The notes beneath the pieces were generated by a model. It saw nothing but the letters and a program-made list of their open reading frames with translations. It was not told the DNA's origin and did no database searches. Positions 17,771 to 25,800 of a stretch of DNA of 64,000 bases are shown here, piece after piece. Position 1 is the stretch's first letter. Every line of letters begins with the position of its first letter. The translations under genes were made by a program, and so were the position numbers. Where the stretch lies: NCBI RefSeq assembly GCF_004912155.1, contig NZ_STGX01000006.1, forward strand, positions 1 through 64,000, given 5' to 3'. The DNA comes from Glycomyces paridis. Its GTDB lineage: Bacteria; Actinomycetota; Actinomycetes; Mycobacteriales; Micromonosporaceae.

Positions 17771-18760
17771 GTGCCGGTGAAGACAGCGCTGATCACCGGC
17801 ATCACCGGACAGGACGGCTCGTATCTGGCCGAACTGCTGCTCGCGAAGGGCTACACGGTGCACGGGATCGTGCGGCACGCCTCCTCGCTCATCGCGAACA
17901 CCTCCCGGCTCGACGCGGTCTACCAGGACCCCCACGACGCCGAGCGGCGCCTGTTCCTCCACAAGGGCGACGTCACCGACGCGGGCCTGCTCAACAACCT
18001 CGTGCGCGACATCGAGCCCGACGAGGTCTACAACCTGGCCGCGCAGTCGCATGTGCGCGTCAGCTTCGACCTGCCCGACTACACCGCGAACGTGACCGCG
18101 CTCGGCGCGATCCGGCTCCTGGAGGCGGTGCGCGCCGCCCGCATCGACGCGAAGGTCTACCAGGCGTCCACTTCGGAGATGTTCGGCACCGCCGCGCCGC
18201 CGCAGTCGGAGACCACCGGGTTCCACCCCCGCAGTCCCTACGGCGTCGCGAAGCTGTTCGCGCACTGGGCGACCGTGAACTACCGCGAGTCCTACGACAT
18301 GTTCGCCGTCAGCGGCATCGCCTTCAACCACGAGAGCCCCCGCCGCGGCGAGACCTTCGTGACCCGCAAGATCACCAGGGCCGTCGCCCGGATCGCGGCG
18401 GGCCTGGAGAAGAAGGTCTACCTCGGCAACCTCGACGCGGTGCGCGACTGGGGCTACGCGCCCGAGTACGCCGAGGCCATGTGGCTGACCCTCCAGCACG
18501 GCGCGCCCGACGACTACGTGATCGCCACCGGCAGGCCCGCGACCGTGCGCGAGTTCGCCGAGGCGGCGTTCGCGCACGCCGGGCTCGACTGGCGCGACCA
18601 CATCGAGCACGACGAGCGCTACGAGCGCCCCGCCGAGGTGCCCGCGCTGGTCGGCGACCCCGCCAAGATCGAGCGGGAGATCGGCTGGAAGGCCCGCGTC
18701 CACTGGGACGAGCTCGCCCGCGTCATGGTCGACGCCGACCGAGCCGCGCTGAGCGGTTGA
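17771..18760 (+). CDS. gmd: GDP-mannose 4,6-dehydratase
   Basis: 329 residues. This extended SDR makes GDP-4-keto-6-deoxymannose from GDP-mannose. Visible are [14 protein letters not shown] (cofactor loop), STSEMFG, the catalytic Tyr157-x3-Lys161 in SPYGVAK, and [16 protein letters not shown], which is nearly diagnostic for GMD. No fucose synthase (fcl) or rhamnose reductase lies beside it, so the partner enzyme must be elsewhere. The start may be GTG 17771 or the GTG two codons on. Confidence 0.93.
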   Translation: MPVKTALITGITGQDGSYLAELLLAKGYTVHGIVRHASSLIANTSRLDAVYQDPHDAERRLFLHKGDVTDAGLLNNLVRDIEPDEVYNLAAQSHVRVSFDLPDYTANVTALGAIRLLEAVRAARIDAKVYQASTSEMFGTAAPPQSETTGFHPRSPYGVAKLFAHWATVNYRESYDMFAVSGIAFNHESPRRGETFVTRKITRAVARIAAGLEKKVYLGNLDAVRDWGYAPEYAEAMWLTLQHGAPDDYVIATGRPATVREFAEAAFAHAGLDWRDHIEHDERYERPAEVPALVGDPAKIEREIGWKARVHWDELARVMVDADRAALSG

Positions 18761-18819
18761 CCCGAAGGGTTGAAGGCGTTCGCCTCCCGCAGGGCGCCCC
18801 AGGGCCTAGCATCGCGGGC

Positions 18820-19650
18820 ATGACAGATCGCACCGCAACGGTCCTGCTGGGCGACGGCGTCGTGATGCCGCGCATCGGTTACGGCACTTACAAGGTCGGC
18901 GACGACGAGGCGCAGCGGGCGGTCGAGACCGCGCTCGCCACCGGCTACCGGCTCGTCGACACCGCCGAGATGTACGGCAACGAGGTCGACGTGGGCCGCG
19001 CGATCGCCGCCGCGCCCGTCCCGCGCCAGGAGGTCTTCCTGACCTCGAAGCTCTGGAACGACCACCACGGGGCCGACGCGGCGCCGGCGGCCCTGGACGC
19101 CTCGCTGGAGCGGCTCGGCACCGACTACCTCGACCTGTACCTGATCCACTGGCCCGAGCCGTCGCAGGGCCTGTACGTCGAGACCTTCGCGGCCCTGCTG
19201 GAGGCCCGCGACGAAGGGCTGGTGCGCTCGGTGGGCGTCTCGAACTTCCTGCCCGAGCACCTCGAGAACCTCCACGACGCCACCGGCGAGTGGCCCTCGG
19301 TGAACCAGGTCGAGCTCCACCCGTACTTCAACCAGGCCGCGCTGCGCGCCTGGCAGGCCGAGCGGGGCATCGCGACCGAGTCCTGGGGGCCGCTGGGCCA
19401 GCGCACCGGGTCGGTGCTCGACGAGCCAGCGGTGGTCGACGCGGCGCGCGCCCACGGGAAGAGCCCGGGGCAGGCGGTCATCCGCTGGCACCTCCAGCAC
19501 GGCTGCGTCGTGATCCCCAAGTCCGCCAAGCCCGCCCGCATGGCCGAGAACCTCGACGTGTTCGATTTCGCCTTGAGCGACGCCGAGATGGACGCGATCG
19601 ACGCCCTTGACACCGGTACGCGTCAGGGCATGGACCCGGCCGGGGGCTGA
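18820..19650 (+). CDS. Aldo/keto reductase (AKR5-like), copy 1
   Basis: 276 residues, TIM barrel. The catalytic tetrad is Asp47, Tyr52 (DTAEMYGNE), Lys77 (TSKLW) and His110 (LIHWP). NADPH-site residues are in IPKSAKPARMAEN. It reduces aldehydes and ketones; family members act on 2,5-diketo-gluconate and methylglyoxal. It is a close paralogue of the gene at 20575, the same length with matching blocks throughout. The ATG is 59 bases after gmd; a hairpin follows. Confidence 0.9.
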   Translation: MTDRTATVLLGDGVVMPRIGYGTYKVGDDEAQRAVETALATGYRLVDTAEMYGNEVDVGRAIAAAPVPRQEVFLTSKLWNDHHGADAAPAALDASLERLGTDYLDLYLIHWPEPSQGLYVETFAALLEARDEGLVRSVGVSNFLPEHLENLHDATGEWPSVNQVELHPYFNQAALRAWQAERGIATESWGPLGQRTGSVLDEPAVVDAARAHGKSPGQAVIRWHLQHGCVVIPKSAKPARMAENLDVFDFALSDAEMDAIDALDTGTRQGMDPAGG

Positions 19651-19657
19651 ACGCGGG

Positions 19658-19690
19658 GAGGGCGGCCGAAGCGGTGCTTCGGCCGCCCTC
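19658..19690. terminator. Bidirectional terminator after aldo/keto reductase 1
   Basis: Perfect 15-bp arms GAGGGCGGCCGAAGC / GCTTCGGCCGCCCTC with a 3-nt loop lie between convergent stops. Confidence 0.75.
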
Positions 19691-19697
19691 GGCGTCC

Positions 19698-19997
19698 TCA
19701 GAGGAGCGTGCCCTCGGCGAGGCGCTTGAGTTCGGCCACATGGGAGGCGAAGGCGGCGCGGCCGGCCTCGGTGAAGGCCGCCCAGGTGCGCGTGCGGCCC
19801 TCGAAGGGCGACTTGCGGACCTTGAGGTACCCGGCGTCCTCCAATGCCTTGAGCTGCTTGCTGAGCACCGAGTCGCTGACGGCGAGGGCGTCGCGCAGGG
19901 CCGCGAACTCGACCTCGCTGACGGCCGAGAGCATCGAGCAGATCCGCAGCCGGTTGGGCGCGTGGATCACCTCGTCGAAGCGCGGCTCGGCGCTCAT
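19698..19997 (-). CDS. Small winged-helix regulator (PadR/MarR-like)
   Basis: 99 residues: FDEVIHAPNRLRICSML, then FAALRDALAVSDSVLSKQLKALEDAGYLKVRKS and a basic wing (GRTRTW). This is the common single-domain regulator in which a recognition helix (SVLSKQLKALE) reads DNA and no ligand domain is present. It overlaps the membrane gene upstream by four bases (ATGA), so the pair is co-translated. Paired TTTCC/GGAAA sites in the promoter region are plausible targets. Confidence 0.85.
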   Translation of the reverse strand: MSAEPRFDEVIHAPNRLRICSMLSAVSEVEFAALRDALAVSDSVLSKQLKALEDAGYLKVRKSPFEGRTRTWAAFTEAGRAAFASHVAELKRLAEGTLL

Positions 19998-20446
19998 GCG
20001 GACTCGCGCAGCTCGGAGCGCAGGACCTCGTCGAAATGACGCCCCCAAACCACCGTCAGGACCGCGATGACGGCGCCGGCCACCGTGGAGGGCCACCACA
20101 GTTCGAGGCCGAGTCCCGTGATCGCGCCGCCGCCCATGATGGCGACGCCGACGATCCCGGCGACGGTGACGCTGCGGCGGGCGCGGGGCCCGCCGGACAT
20201 GCCGTCGGCCCACACGCCGGTGAGGCGCCGGTAGGCGGTGGCGAGGAGGTAGACGCCGACGCCGAAGGCGGCGATCGCGCCCCAGACGACCGCCAGGCGG
20301 GCGCCGCTGCCCGCGACCGCGCCGAGGCCGCCGACGAGGAGGCCGAGGATCGGGTGGTACCACCAGGGCGTGACGAGGCGGTCGGCGATGTCCGAACGGG
20401 ACTGCTCGACGGCGGCGAGGGCGACCTGCGCGTCCTGGGGGTTCAT
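19994..20446 (-). CDS. Membrane protein paired with the winged-helix regulator
   Basis: 150 residues with four or five helices (WWYHPILGLLVGGLGAVAG and onward), no recognised family. ATG at 20446 is preferred because GGAAAG lies five bases upstream; an ATG at 20458 would put that site inside the gene. Membrane protein plus small winged-helix regulator pairs are common in actinobacteria and are often self-regulated. Function unknown. Confidence 0.7.
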   Translation of the reverse strand: MNPQDAQVALAAVEQSRSDIADRLVTPWWYHPILGLLVGGLGAVAGSGARLAVVWGAIAAFGVGVYLLATAYRRLTGVWADGMSGGPRARRSVTVAGIVGVAIMGGGAITGLGLELWWPSTVAGAVIAVLTVVWGRHFDEVLRSELRESA

Positions 20447-20451
20447 CTTAC

Positions 20452-20517
20452 TTTCCATGACGGAAACTCTAACAGGTGACTTTCCACCGCGTCAAGTCGG
20501 GACTTGCCGGAACGGAA
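20452..20517. promoter_or_regulatory. Cluster of TTTCC/GGAAA elements in divergent promoter
   Basis: TTTCC-N5-GGAAA occurs at 20452-20466, TTTCC again near 20481-20485 and GGAAA near 20513-20517, between the regulator/membrane pair and the divergent aldo/keto reductase. This may be the operator of the winged-helix protein; the spacing is suggestive only. Confidence 0.35.
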
Positions 20518-20574
20518 AATCGATGGAAAGCCGCCGGGTGGGCAATCGCCTTCCAACTGAGTAGGCTCGCGCCC

Positions 20575-21405
20575 ATGACCCGACTGAGCACCGCGATCAC
20601 CCTCTCCAGCGGCGTGGAGATCCCCCGCTACGGCTACGGCACCTTCCGGATCGACGACGACGGCGCGCAGGCGGCCGTCGAGACCGCCCTCGCCACCGGC
20701 TACCGGCTCGTGGACACCGCCGTCGGCTACGGCAACGAGGTCGGCGTGGGCCGCGCCGTCGCCGCCTCCGGCCTCGCCCGCGACGAGGTGTTCCTGACCA
20801 GCAAGGTCTGGGAGCACGGCTACGACGACGTCAAGCGCAACCTCCAGGAGTCCTTGGAGCGCTTGGGCACCGACCACCTCGACCTGTACCTGCTCCACTG
20901 GCCGCGCCCCGGCGTCGACAAGTACGTCGAGTCCTGGCAGGCGCTCCTGGACGCCCGCGCCGAAGGCCTCATCCGCAGCGCCGGCGTCTCCAACTTCACC
21001 GTCGAGCACCTCGCCCGCGTCGAGGCCGAGACCGGCGCCGCCCCCGAGCTCAACCAGGTCGAGCTCCACCCCTACTTCAGCCAGCCCGACCTGCGCGTCT
21101 ACCACGCCGAGCACGCCATCGCGACCGAGTCCTGGGGCCCCCTCGGCCTGCGCGGCGGCGACCTGTTCGACGAGCCCGCCGTCACGGCCGCCGCCGAGGC
21201 CCACGGCCGCACCGCGGCCCAGGTGATCCTGCGCTGGAACCTCCAGCGCGGCAACGTGGTCATCCCCAAGTCCGTCACCCCCGACCGCATCCGCGAGAAC
21301 TGGGAGGTGCTCGACTTCGAACTCTCCCAAGCGGACCTCGACGCGATCGACGCCCTCGACACCGGCGAACGCCAGGGCGGCGACCCCCTCGAAGTCGGCA
21401 ACTGA
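20575..21405 (+). CDS. Aldo/keto reductase (AKR5-like), copy 2
   Basis: 276 residues, same length and same motifs as copy 1: Asp47, Tyr52 (DTAVGYGNE), Lys77 (TSKVW), His108 (LLHWP) and IPKSVTPDRIREN for NADPH. It is a probable product of local duplication, with the regulator/membrane pair inserted between on the other strand. It is divergently transcribed from that pair, so it may be controlled by the same regulator (inference). ATG at 20575. Confidence 0.9.
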   Translation: MTRLSTAITLSSGVEIPRYGYGTFRIDDDGAQAAVETALATGYRLVDTAVGYGNEVGVGRAVAASGLARDEVFLTSKVWEHGYDDVKRNLQESLERLGTDHLDLYLLHWPRPGVDKYVESWQALLDARAEGLIRSAGVSNFTVEHLARVEAETGAAPELNQVELHPYFSQPDLRVYHAEHAIATESWGPLGLRGGDLFDEPAVTAAAEAHGRTAAQVILRWNLQRGNVVIPKSVTPDRIRENWEVLDFELSQADLDAIDALDTGERQGGDPLEVGN

Positions 21406-21412
21406 CGCGAGG

Positions 21413-21438
21413 CGGCCCGGGCGCGTGCGCCCGGGCCG
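21413..21438. terminator. Bidirectional terminator after aldo/keto reductase 2
   Basis: Perfect 12-bp arms CGGCCCGGGCGC / GCGCCCGGGCCG with a 2-nt loop lie between the reductase and the convergent paralogue array. Confidence 0.65.
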
Positions 21439-21443
21439 TCCGT

Positions 21444-22460
21444 TCAGAACAGCGCTATCCACTCGGTGGCGGGAGCCGGCTCTTCCGGGCGGAACACGTC
21501 GCCGGTCTCGTCCTCCACATACTCACCAGTCGGCATGAACAGCACCGCGAACCCCGGCTCGTCGGCGGGCACCACGAACTCCACCACGTGCCACTCGAAG
21601 CCGTACTCGTCGGCCTCGACGCTCCACTCCGCGGGCTCGACGGCCTCCGATCCGTCGAACGCCGTCAGCGACCGCTCGGTGTCCAGCCGCCATTCACCGT
21701 GCCTGAAGACGCGCCACCAGCCGACGCGCACCCTGAGGTAGACGGAGCCGTCCTCCGCCCAGCCGAGCGTCTCCGACCACGCGGTGCGGGTCAGGTCCAC
21801 CACGCCGTGCGAGTTCGACAGGATCCACCAGTCGCTCACCAAATCCTTGCGGTAGACCTGGTCCTCGTACTCGTATCCCTCGACGGTCACCGTCGCGAAC
21901 TCCGGACCCCCGTAGTAGACCTCGATCGGGTCGATCCGCTCGCCGGAGCGCAGGTCCAGGCCCTGGGCGCGGCCCGCGTCCTCGACCCACAGGACCACGG
22001 CGCCGGTCTCTGGCACGGCCAGCACGAGGTACTCCCCCGGTCCGGGCACGCCGTCAAGGTCAATCCGGTTGTCGCCGACCGCGATCCACGCGGCCAGGTG
22101 GTCGGCGTCGGTCCGCACGTCAGGCAGGAGGGCGGGCCGGGTCGCGAACTGCACGAAAAGCAGTGCCGAGCCGGGTTCGGCGGGCGGCAGGTCCGGGAAG
22201 GCGGCGGTGAGTCGCGCATTTGCAGGCGGCACCGCCCGCCGCTCGAAGGAGCACCGCAGACTCAGCGAGAAGTGCGCGCCGCGAAGGTCCGCACCGTCGA
22301 GCTCCGCCTCGTCGCACCACGGTTCGCGCTCCTCACCGGTCAGCAAAGTCAGCGGCGCGGTGCGCAGGAAAGCCCCAGGACCGACGCTCCCTGCGGCGCC
22401 GAGCCCGGTCGCGGCCAGCACGGCGAGGGCCGCGAGCACAGTGGCCAGTCGTCGGATCAT
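21444..22460 (-). CDS. Exported paralogous family protein, copy 1 (last in array)
   Basis: 338 residues with a Sec signal peptide (about 1-24). The mature start SVGPGAFLRTAP closely matches copy 4. Family marks are EPWC and LRCSF (a likely disulphide), ADLRGAHFSLSL, the core LWVEDAGRAQGLDLRSGE followed by IDPIEVYY, and the C-terminal FVVPADEPGFAVLF. The second cysteine pair found in copies 2, 4 and 5 is absent. I recognise no described family; the C-terminal pattern recalls Ig-like DUF4352/MPT63 folds. The gene is 67 bases downstream of copy 2 and likely in the same operon. Confidence 0.8.
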   Translation of the reverse strand: MIRRLATVLAALAVLAATGLGAAGSVGPGAFLRTAPLTLLTGEEREPWCDEAELDGADLRGAHFSLSLRCSFERRAVPPANARLTAAFPDLPPAEPGSALLFVQFATRPALLPDVRTDADHLAAWIAVGDNRIDLDGVPGPGEYLVLAVPETGAVVLWVEDAGRAQGLDLRSGERIDPIEVYYGGPEFATVTVEGYEYEDQVYRKDLVSDWWILSNSHGVVDLTRTAWSETLGWAEDGSVYLRVRVGWWRVFRHGEWRLDTERSLTAFDGSEAVEPAEWSVEADEYGFEWHVVEFVVPADEPGFAVLFMPTGEYVEDETGDVFRPEEPAPATEWIALF

Positions 22461-22527
22461 GAGGGTCCCCCCGATAAGGCCGCGGCCCGGGCGAAGGCAC
22501 GGACCGCCGCATTCCTGTTGTCGGCGT

Positions 22528-23556
22528 TCAGAAGTCGGGCGACCACTCGGTGGACGGGGGCATCTCGGAGATCCTGAACACCTCGCCGGTCGCCTTGTCG
22601 ATCACCTCGCCCGCCGGAGTGAAGAGCGCCTTGAACTCCGAGACGTCCGCAGGGACGATGAAGGTGGCCTCGTGGTCCTCGGCGCCCCGGTTGCTGTAGG
22701 GGGTCACGGTCCACGCCGCGGGCAGGAGCGGTTCGCCGTCTATGAACACCGACAACGCCTTCTCGGTGTCGAGACGCCACTCCACCGGGTCGTAGCTCGC
22801 GCCGCACCAGCGGAACGCCACCACCAGGTACACCGACCCCTCAGGGGCCCAGCCCGACTCCTCGGTCCAGGCCGTGCGCGTGAGGTCCACGAAGTTCCAG
22901 CGGCAGCCCACGGACCATGAGCTCGTGTCGCCGTAGAACACGACGTCCTCGTACTCGAACCCCTCGACTTCGTCGGTCCAGAAGCCGATGTCGCCGTAGT
23001 AGGCGCCCACCGGCTCGACCTGCTCGCCGGTGCGCAGGTCGAGCCCCTGGGCCCGGCCGGCGTCCTCGACCCAGAGCACGGCCGCCTCGTCCGTCGGCAC
23101 GCTGACCACGAGATGGCCTCCTAGCGCCGGTGCCTCCGCCAGGTCGACCCGCTCGGCACCGGCCTGGATCCAGGCCGTGACGAACGCGGGATCGGTCTTG
23201 CCGTCGGGCAGGTGGTCCGCCTGCGAGGCGAACTGCGCGAACAGGAACTCCGTGCCCGGCGCGGCGGGCCCGAGCACGGCGAGCCGGATATCGGTGTCGG
23301 CCTGCGCGCGAGGAACGGCGGCGTCGCGGAACAGGCAGCTGATCGAGAGCGTGAAGTGCGGGCCGCGCAGGTCGGCGGGTGCGGCCGACACGTTCGATGC
23401 GTCGCCGTCGTCGCACCACGGGTCGGCGCCGCCGCCGAGCACCAGTTCGTACGGCTCGGTCGGCGCGGGCGTCCCGTCGCCGCTCGCGCCGAAGCCTTCG
23501 TCGATGGCGAGGACGGCCACGGCCACCAGCGCCAGCAGGAACGCGGGCCTGCGCAT
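22528..23556 (-). CDS. Exported paralogous family protein, copy 2
   Basis: 342 residues. A signal-like N-terminus (MRRPAFLLALVAVAVLA) has no lipobox. It carries DPWC and ISCLF in the first domain, the core LWVEDAGRAQGLDLRTGE, then a second cysteine pair (VGCRW and FRWCGASY) in the C-terminal half, and ends with FIVPADVSEFKALFTPAGE. Halves share a repeated layout: strand (FLFAQFA versus VYLVVAF), then a VP-containing strand and a GE turn. Function unknown; it is exported across the membrane. Confidence 0.8.
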   Translation of the reverse strand: MRRPAFLLALVAVAVLAIDEGFGASGDGTPAPTEPYELVLGGGADPWCDDGDASNVSAAPADLRGPHFTLSISCLFRDAAVPRAQADTDIRLAVLGPAAPGTEFLFAQFASQADHLPDGKTDPAFVTAWIQAGAERVDLAEAPALGGHLVVSVPTDEAAVLWVEDAGRAQGLDLRTGEQVEPVGAYYGDIGFWTDEVEGFEYEDVVFYGDTSSWSVGCRWNFVDLTRTAWTEESGWAPEGSVYLVVAFRWCGASYDPVEWRLDTEKALSVFIDGEPLLPAAWTVTPYSNRGAEDHEATFIVPADVSEFKALFTPAGEVIDKATGEVFRISEMPPSTEWSPDF

Positions 23557-23624
23557 GAGCAGGTCTTTCAGGTCTTCGTAGCGGGCCCTCGGACCGGGCC
23601 GGGGGCCGAGGGCCTCTCGACCGG

Positions 23625-24629
23625 TCAAAACGCGGCCGTCCACTCGGTGGTGTCGGGCGTCTCGTAGAGCTGGAAGACGTCCTCGCCCTCCTCGATCAGT
23701 TCGCCGATCGGCGTGAACGCGACCGTGAATTCCTCTTGGTCGGCGGGGACCTCGAACAGCACCGTCTGGTTCGAACCCTCTTCGTTCGCCGAGACGTCGC
23801 TCTCGCTCCAGTCGATGGGCGACGCCGCGTCCGCTCCGTCGCCTACGACCAGCGCCTTGTCCGTGTCGAGCTTCCAGTCGACGTCCTCGAAGCCCTCGCT
23901 GGTGCCCCACCAGAACGACACCACCAGGTACACGGACCCCTCGGGGGCCCAGCCGCGGTCCTCGAGCCACACCGCGCGGGTGAAGTCGACCCGGTCGGAG
24001 AAGCACTCCACGATCCAGCCGCCGGTCTGCGGGGTGCCGAACTGCACGTCCTCGTACGCGAATCCGTCGTCGGTCGTGTCGCGGTCCATGCCGAGGTAGT
24101 ACGCCTCCACGGGGTCGACCCGCTCGCCGGTGCGCAGGTCGACGCCCTGCGCGCGGCCTTCGTCCTCGACCCACAGGACCACGGCGTCGTCCTCGGGGGC
24201 CGTGACGACGAACCAGGTTCCGGGGCCGGGGAACTCGTCGAGCTCGAACTCCTCGTCCCCGGCCTGCACCCAGGCCGTGACCGGTGCCTCATCCCACTCG
24301 GGACGGAACTCGCCGGTGGTCATCACCTGGGCGGCGACGAACTCGGCGCCGACCTGGGCGCGCGGCAGGTCCGCGATGTTCACGGCCTCCTGCGCCGCTT
24401 CGCGGGGCAGCGTCGCCCCCGAGAACGCGCAGGCCAGGGTGAGGCCGAAGTGCGGACCCACCAGGCCCGCGTCCGGCACGGCCCCTTCACCGCCCTCGGT
24501 GCACATCGCCCCGCTCTCGCCGGTGTAGAAGTCGTAGTTCTCGGTGCGTTCGAGGATCGGCGCGTAAGAGCAGCCGGCGGCGGCGATGAGCACCACTGCG
24601 GCGCAGAGGTATCGGAGTATGCGGGGCAT
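23625..24629 (-). CDS. Paralogous family lipoprotein, copy 3
   Basis: 334 residues. The N-terminus MPRILRYLCAAVVLIAAAGC looks like a lipoprotein signal with Cys at about residue 20. Family marks are GAMC and LACAF, the core LWVEDEGRAQGVDLRTGE, VDPVEAYY, and FEVPADQEEFTVAFTPIGE. It has only one cysteine in the second domain (VECFSD), so the second disulphide is lost. 68 bases separate it from copy 2. Probably anchored at the outer face of the membrane. Confidence 0.8.
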   Translation of the reverse strand: MPRILRYLCAAVVLIAAAGCSYAPILERTENYDFYTGESGAMCTEGGEGAVPDAGLVGPHFGLTLACAFSGATLPREAAQEAVNIADLPRAQVGAEFVAAQVMTTGEFRPEWDEAPVTAWVQAGDEEFELDEFPGPGTWFVVTAPEDDAVVLWVEDEGRAQGVDLRTGERVDPVEAYYLGMDRDTTDDGFAYEDVQFGTPQTGGWIVECFSDRVDFTRAVWLEDRGWAPEGSVYLVVSFWWGTSEGFEDVDWKLDTDKALVVGDGADAASPIDWSESDVSANEEGSNQTVLFEVPADQEEFTVAFTPIGELIEEGEDVFQLYETPDTTEWTAAF

Positions 24630-24719
24630 GTGCGGGATCTTTCGAACAGGAGCCGGTCCGGCGACGGGCCGCCGAACCGGATCAGAACAGTTGGGAGCAA
24701 GAGGGCGTGGCGAACCGGG

Positions 24720-25754
24720 TCAGAAGGTCGCGGTCCAGTGGGTGTAGTCGGGGTCCTTGTCCAGGGTGAAGACCTTGCCGTTGTCCTTCTGCGTGATCTC
24801 GCCGATCGGCGAGAAGAACGCGGTGACCTCGGCGACGTCGGCCGGAACCTCGAAGATGAAGGTGTGGTGCTCCCAGCCGGGACTGTCGCTGTCGAACGAC
24901 TCCAGGTGAGTCACCGGTTCGTACCATTCCGAGCCGCTTCGGAGTTGGAGGGCCTGGTCGGTGTCGAGGGCCCACTCGGTGTCGGAGAACGAGGTGCCGC
25001 ACCACCAGAAGCCGACCTCGATGAGCACCGATCCTTCGGCGGCCCAACCGTAGTCGCCGCTCCACACCGCACGCCGCATCGAGGAGCGGTCGTGGTCGCA
25101 GCTCATGATCCACGACCACCCGCCGGCGCCGTTGAAGCGGACCTCGTCGTAGTCGTAGCCGTCCAAGGTCCTCGACCCGAAGTTCGGGCCGCCGTAGTAG
25201 GCCTCGACCGGATCGACCTGCGCGCCGGTGCGCAGGTCGAGACCCTGGGCGCGCCCCTCGTCCTCGACCCAGAGCACCGCGCGCTCGCCCGAGGGGACAC
25301 TCAGGACGATGAAGTCGTTCCCCGCCAAGTCGTTGAGGGAGAAGCGCTCCGCACCCGATTCGATCCACGCGGTCGACAACGCCAGTTCCTCTGAGTAGTC
25401 CGGAACGAAGGTGGCCTGGCCCGCGACGATCGCGAACAGGAACTCCGTGCCCGGCGCCGCAGGGGGCATCGACGCGAGCTTGTCGTTCAGCATCGCCTGC
25501 GCTTCGGGGATCGCGGTCCGCTGGAAGAGGCATTCGAGGCTGAGCGCGAAGTGCGGGCCGCGCAGGTCCGCTTCGGGAACGCTCGCGGCGTCCCCGTCCT
25601 CGCACCACGGTTCGTAGTCGGAGCCGGTGACGAGCGTGTACGGGGCGGTGCGCAGGAACGAGCCGGGGGCGACGCTCCCGGCGAAGGCCGCCGCGACGAG
25701 CGCCAGGAGTGCCGCCGACAGGAAGAGGTTTTTGAGGGTGCGGAGCATGGGCAA
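24720..25754 (-). CDS. Exported paralogous family protein, copy 4
   Basis: 344 residues. The signal peptide MLRTLKNLFLSAALLALVA ends near AFA; the mature start GSVAPGSFLRTAPYTLVTG is nearly the same as copy 1. It has EPWC and LECLF, then ADLRGPHFALSL, the core LWVEDEGRAQGLDLRTGA, the second cysteine pair (IMSCDHD, FWWCGTSF) and FEVPADVAEVTAFFSPIGE. Similar N-termini suggest that copies 1 and 4 derive from the latest duplication. The gap to copy 5 is 46 bases. Confidence 0.8.
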   Translation of the reverse strand: MPMLRTLKNLFLSAALLALVAAAFAGSVAPGSFLRTAPYTLVTGSDYEPWCEDGDAASVPEADLRGPHFALSLECLFQRTAIPEAQAMLNDKLASMPPAAPGTEFLFAIVAGQATFVPDYSEELALSTAWIESGAERFSLNDLAGNDFIVLSVPSGERAVLWVEDEGRAQGLDLRTGAQVDPVEAYYGGPNFGSRTLDGYDYDEVRFNGAGGWSWIMSCDHDRSSMRRAVWSGDYGWAAEGSVLIEVGFWWCGTSFSDTEWALDTDQALQLRSGSEWYEPVTHLESFDSDSPGWEHHTFIFEVPADVAEVTAFFSPIGEITQKDNGKVFTLDKDPDYTHWTATF

Positions 25755-25800
25755 GGGCTTTCGCGAAGGAGGGATCGGGGAGGGGACGGGTGCTTGCGGC

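Noticed and set aside
15317-18703. 1128-codon minus-strand frame through ferredoxin reductase, PhoX-like and gmd genes
   Set aside because: Low-complexity Arg/Pro/His sequence, antisense or out of frame to three recognised enzymes.
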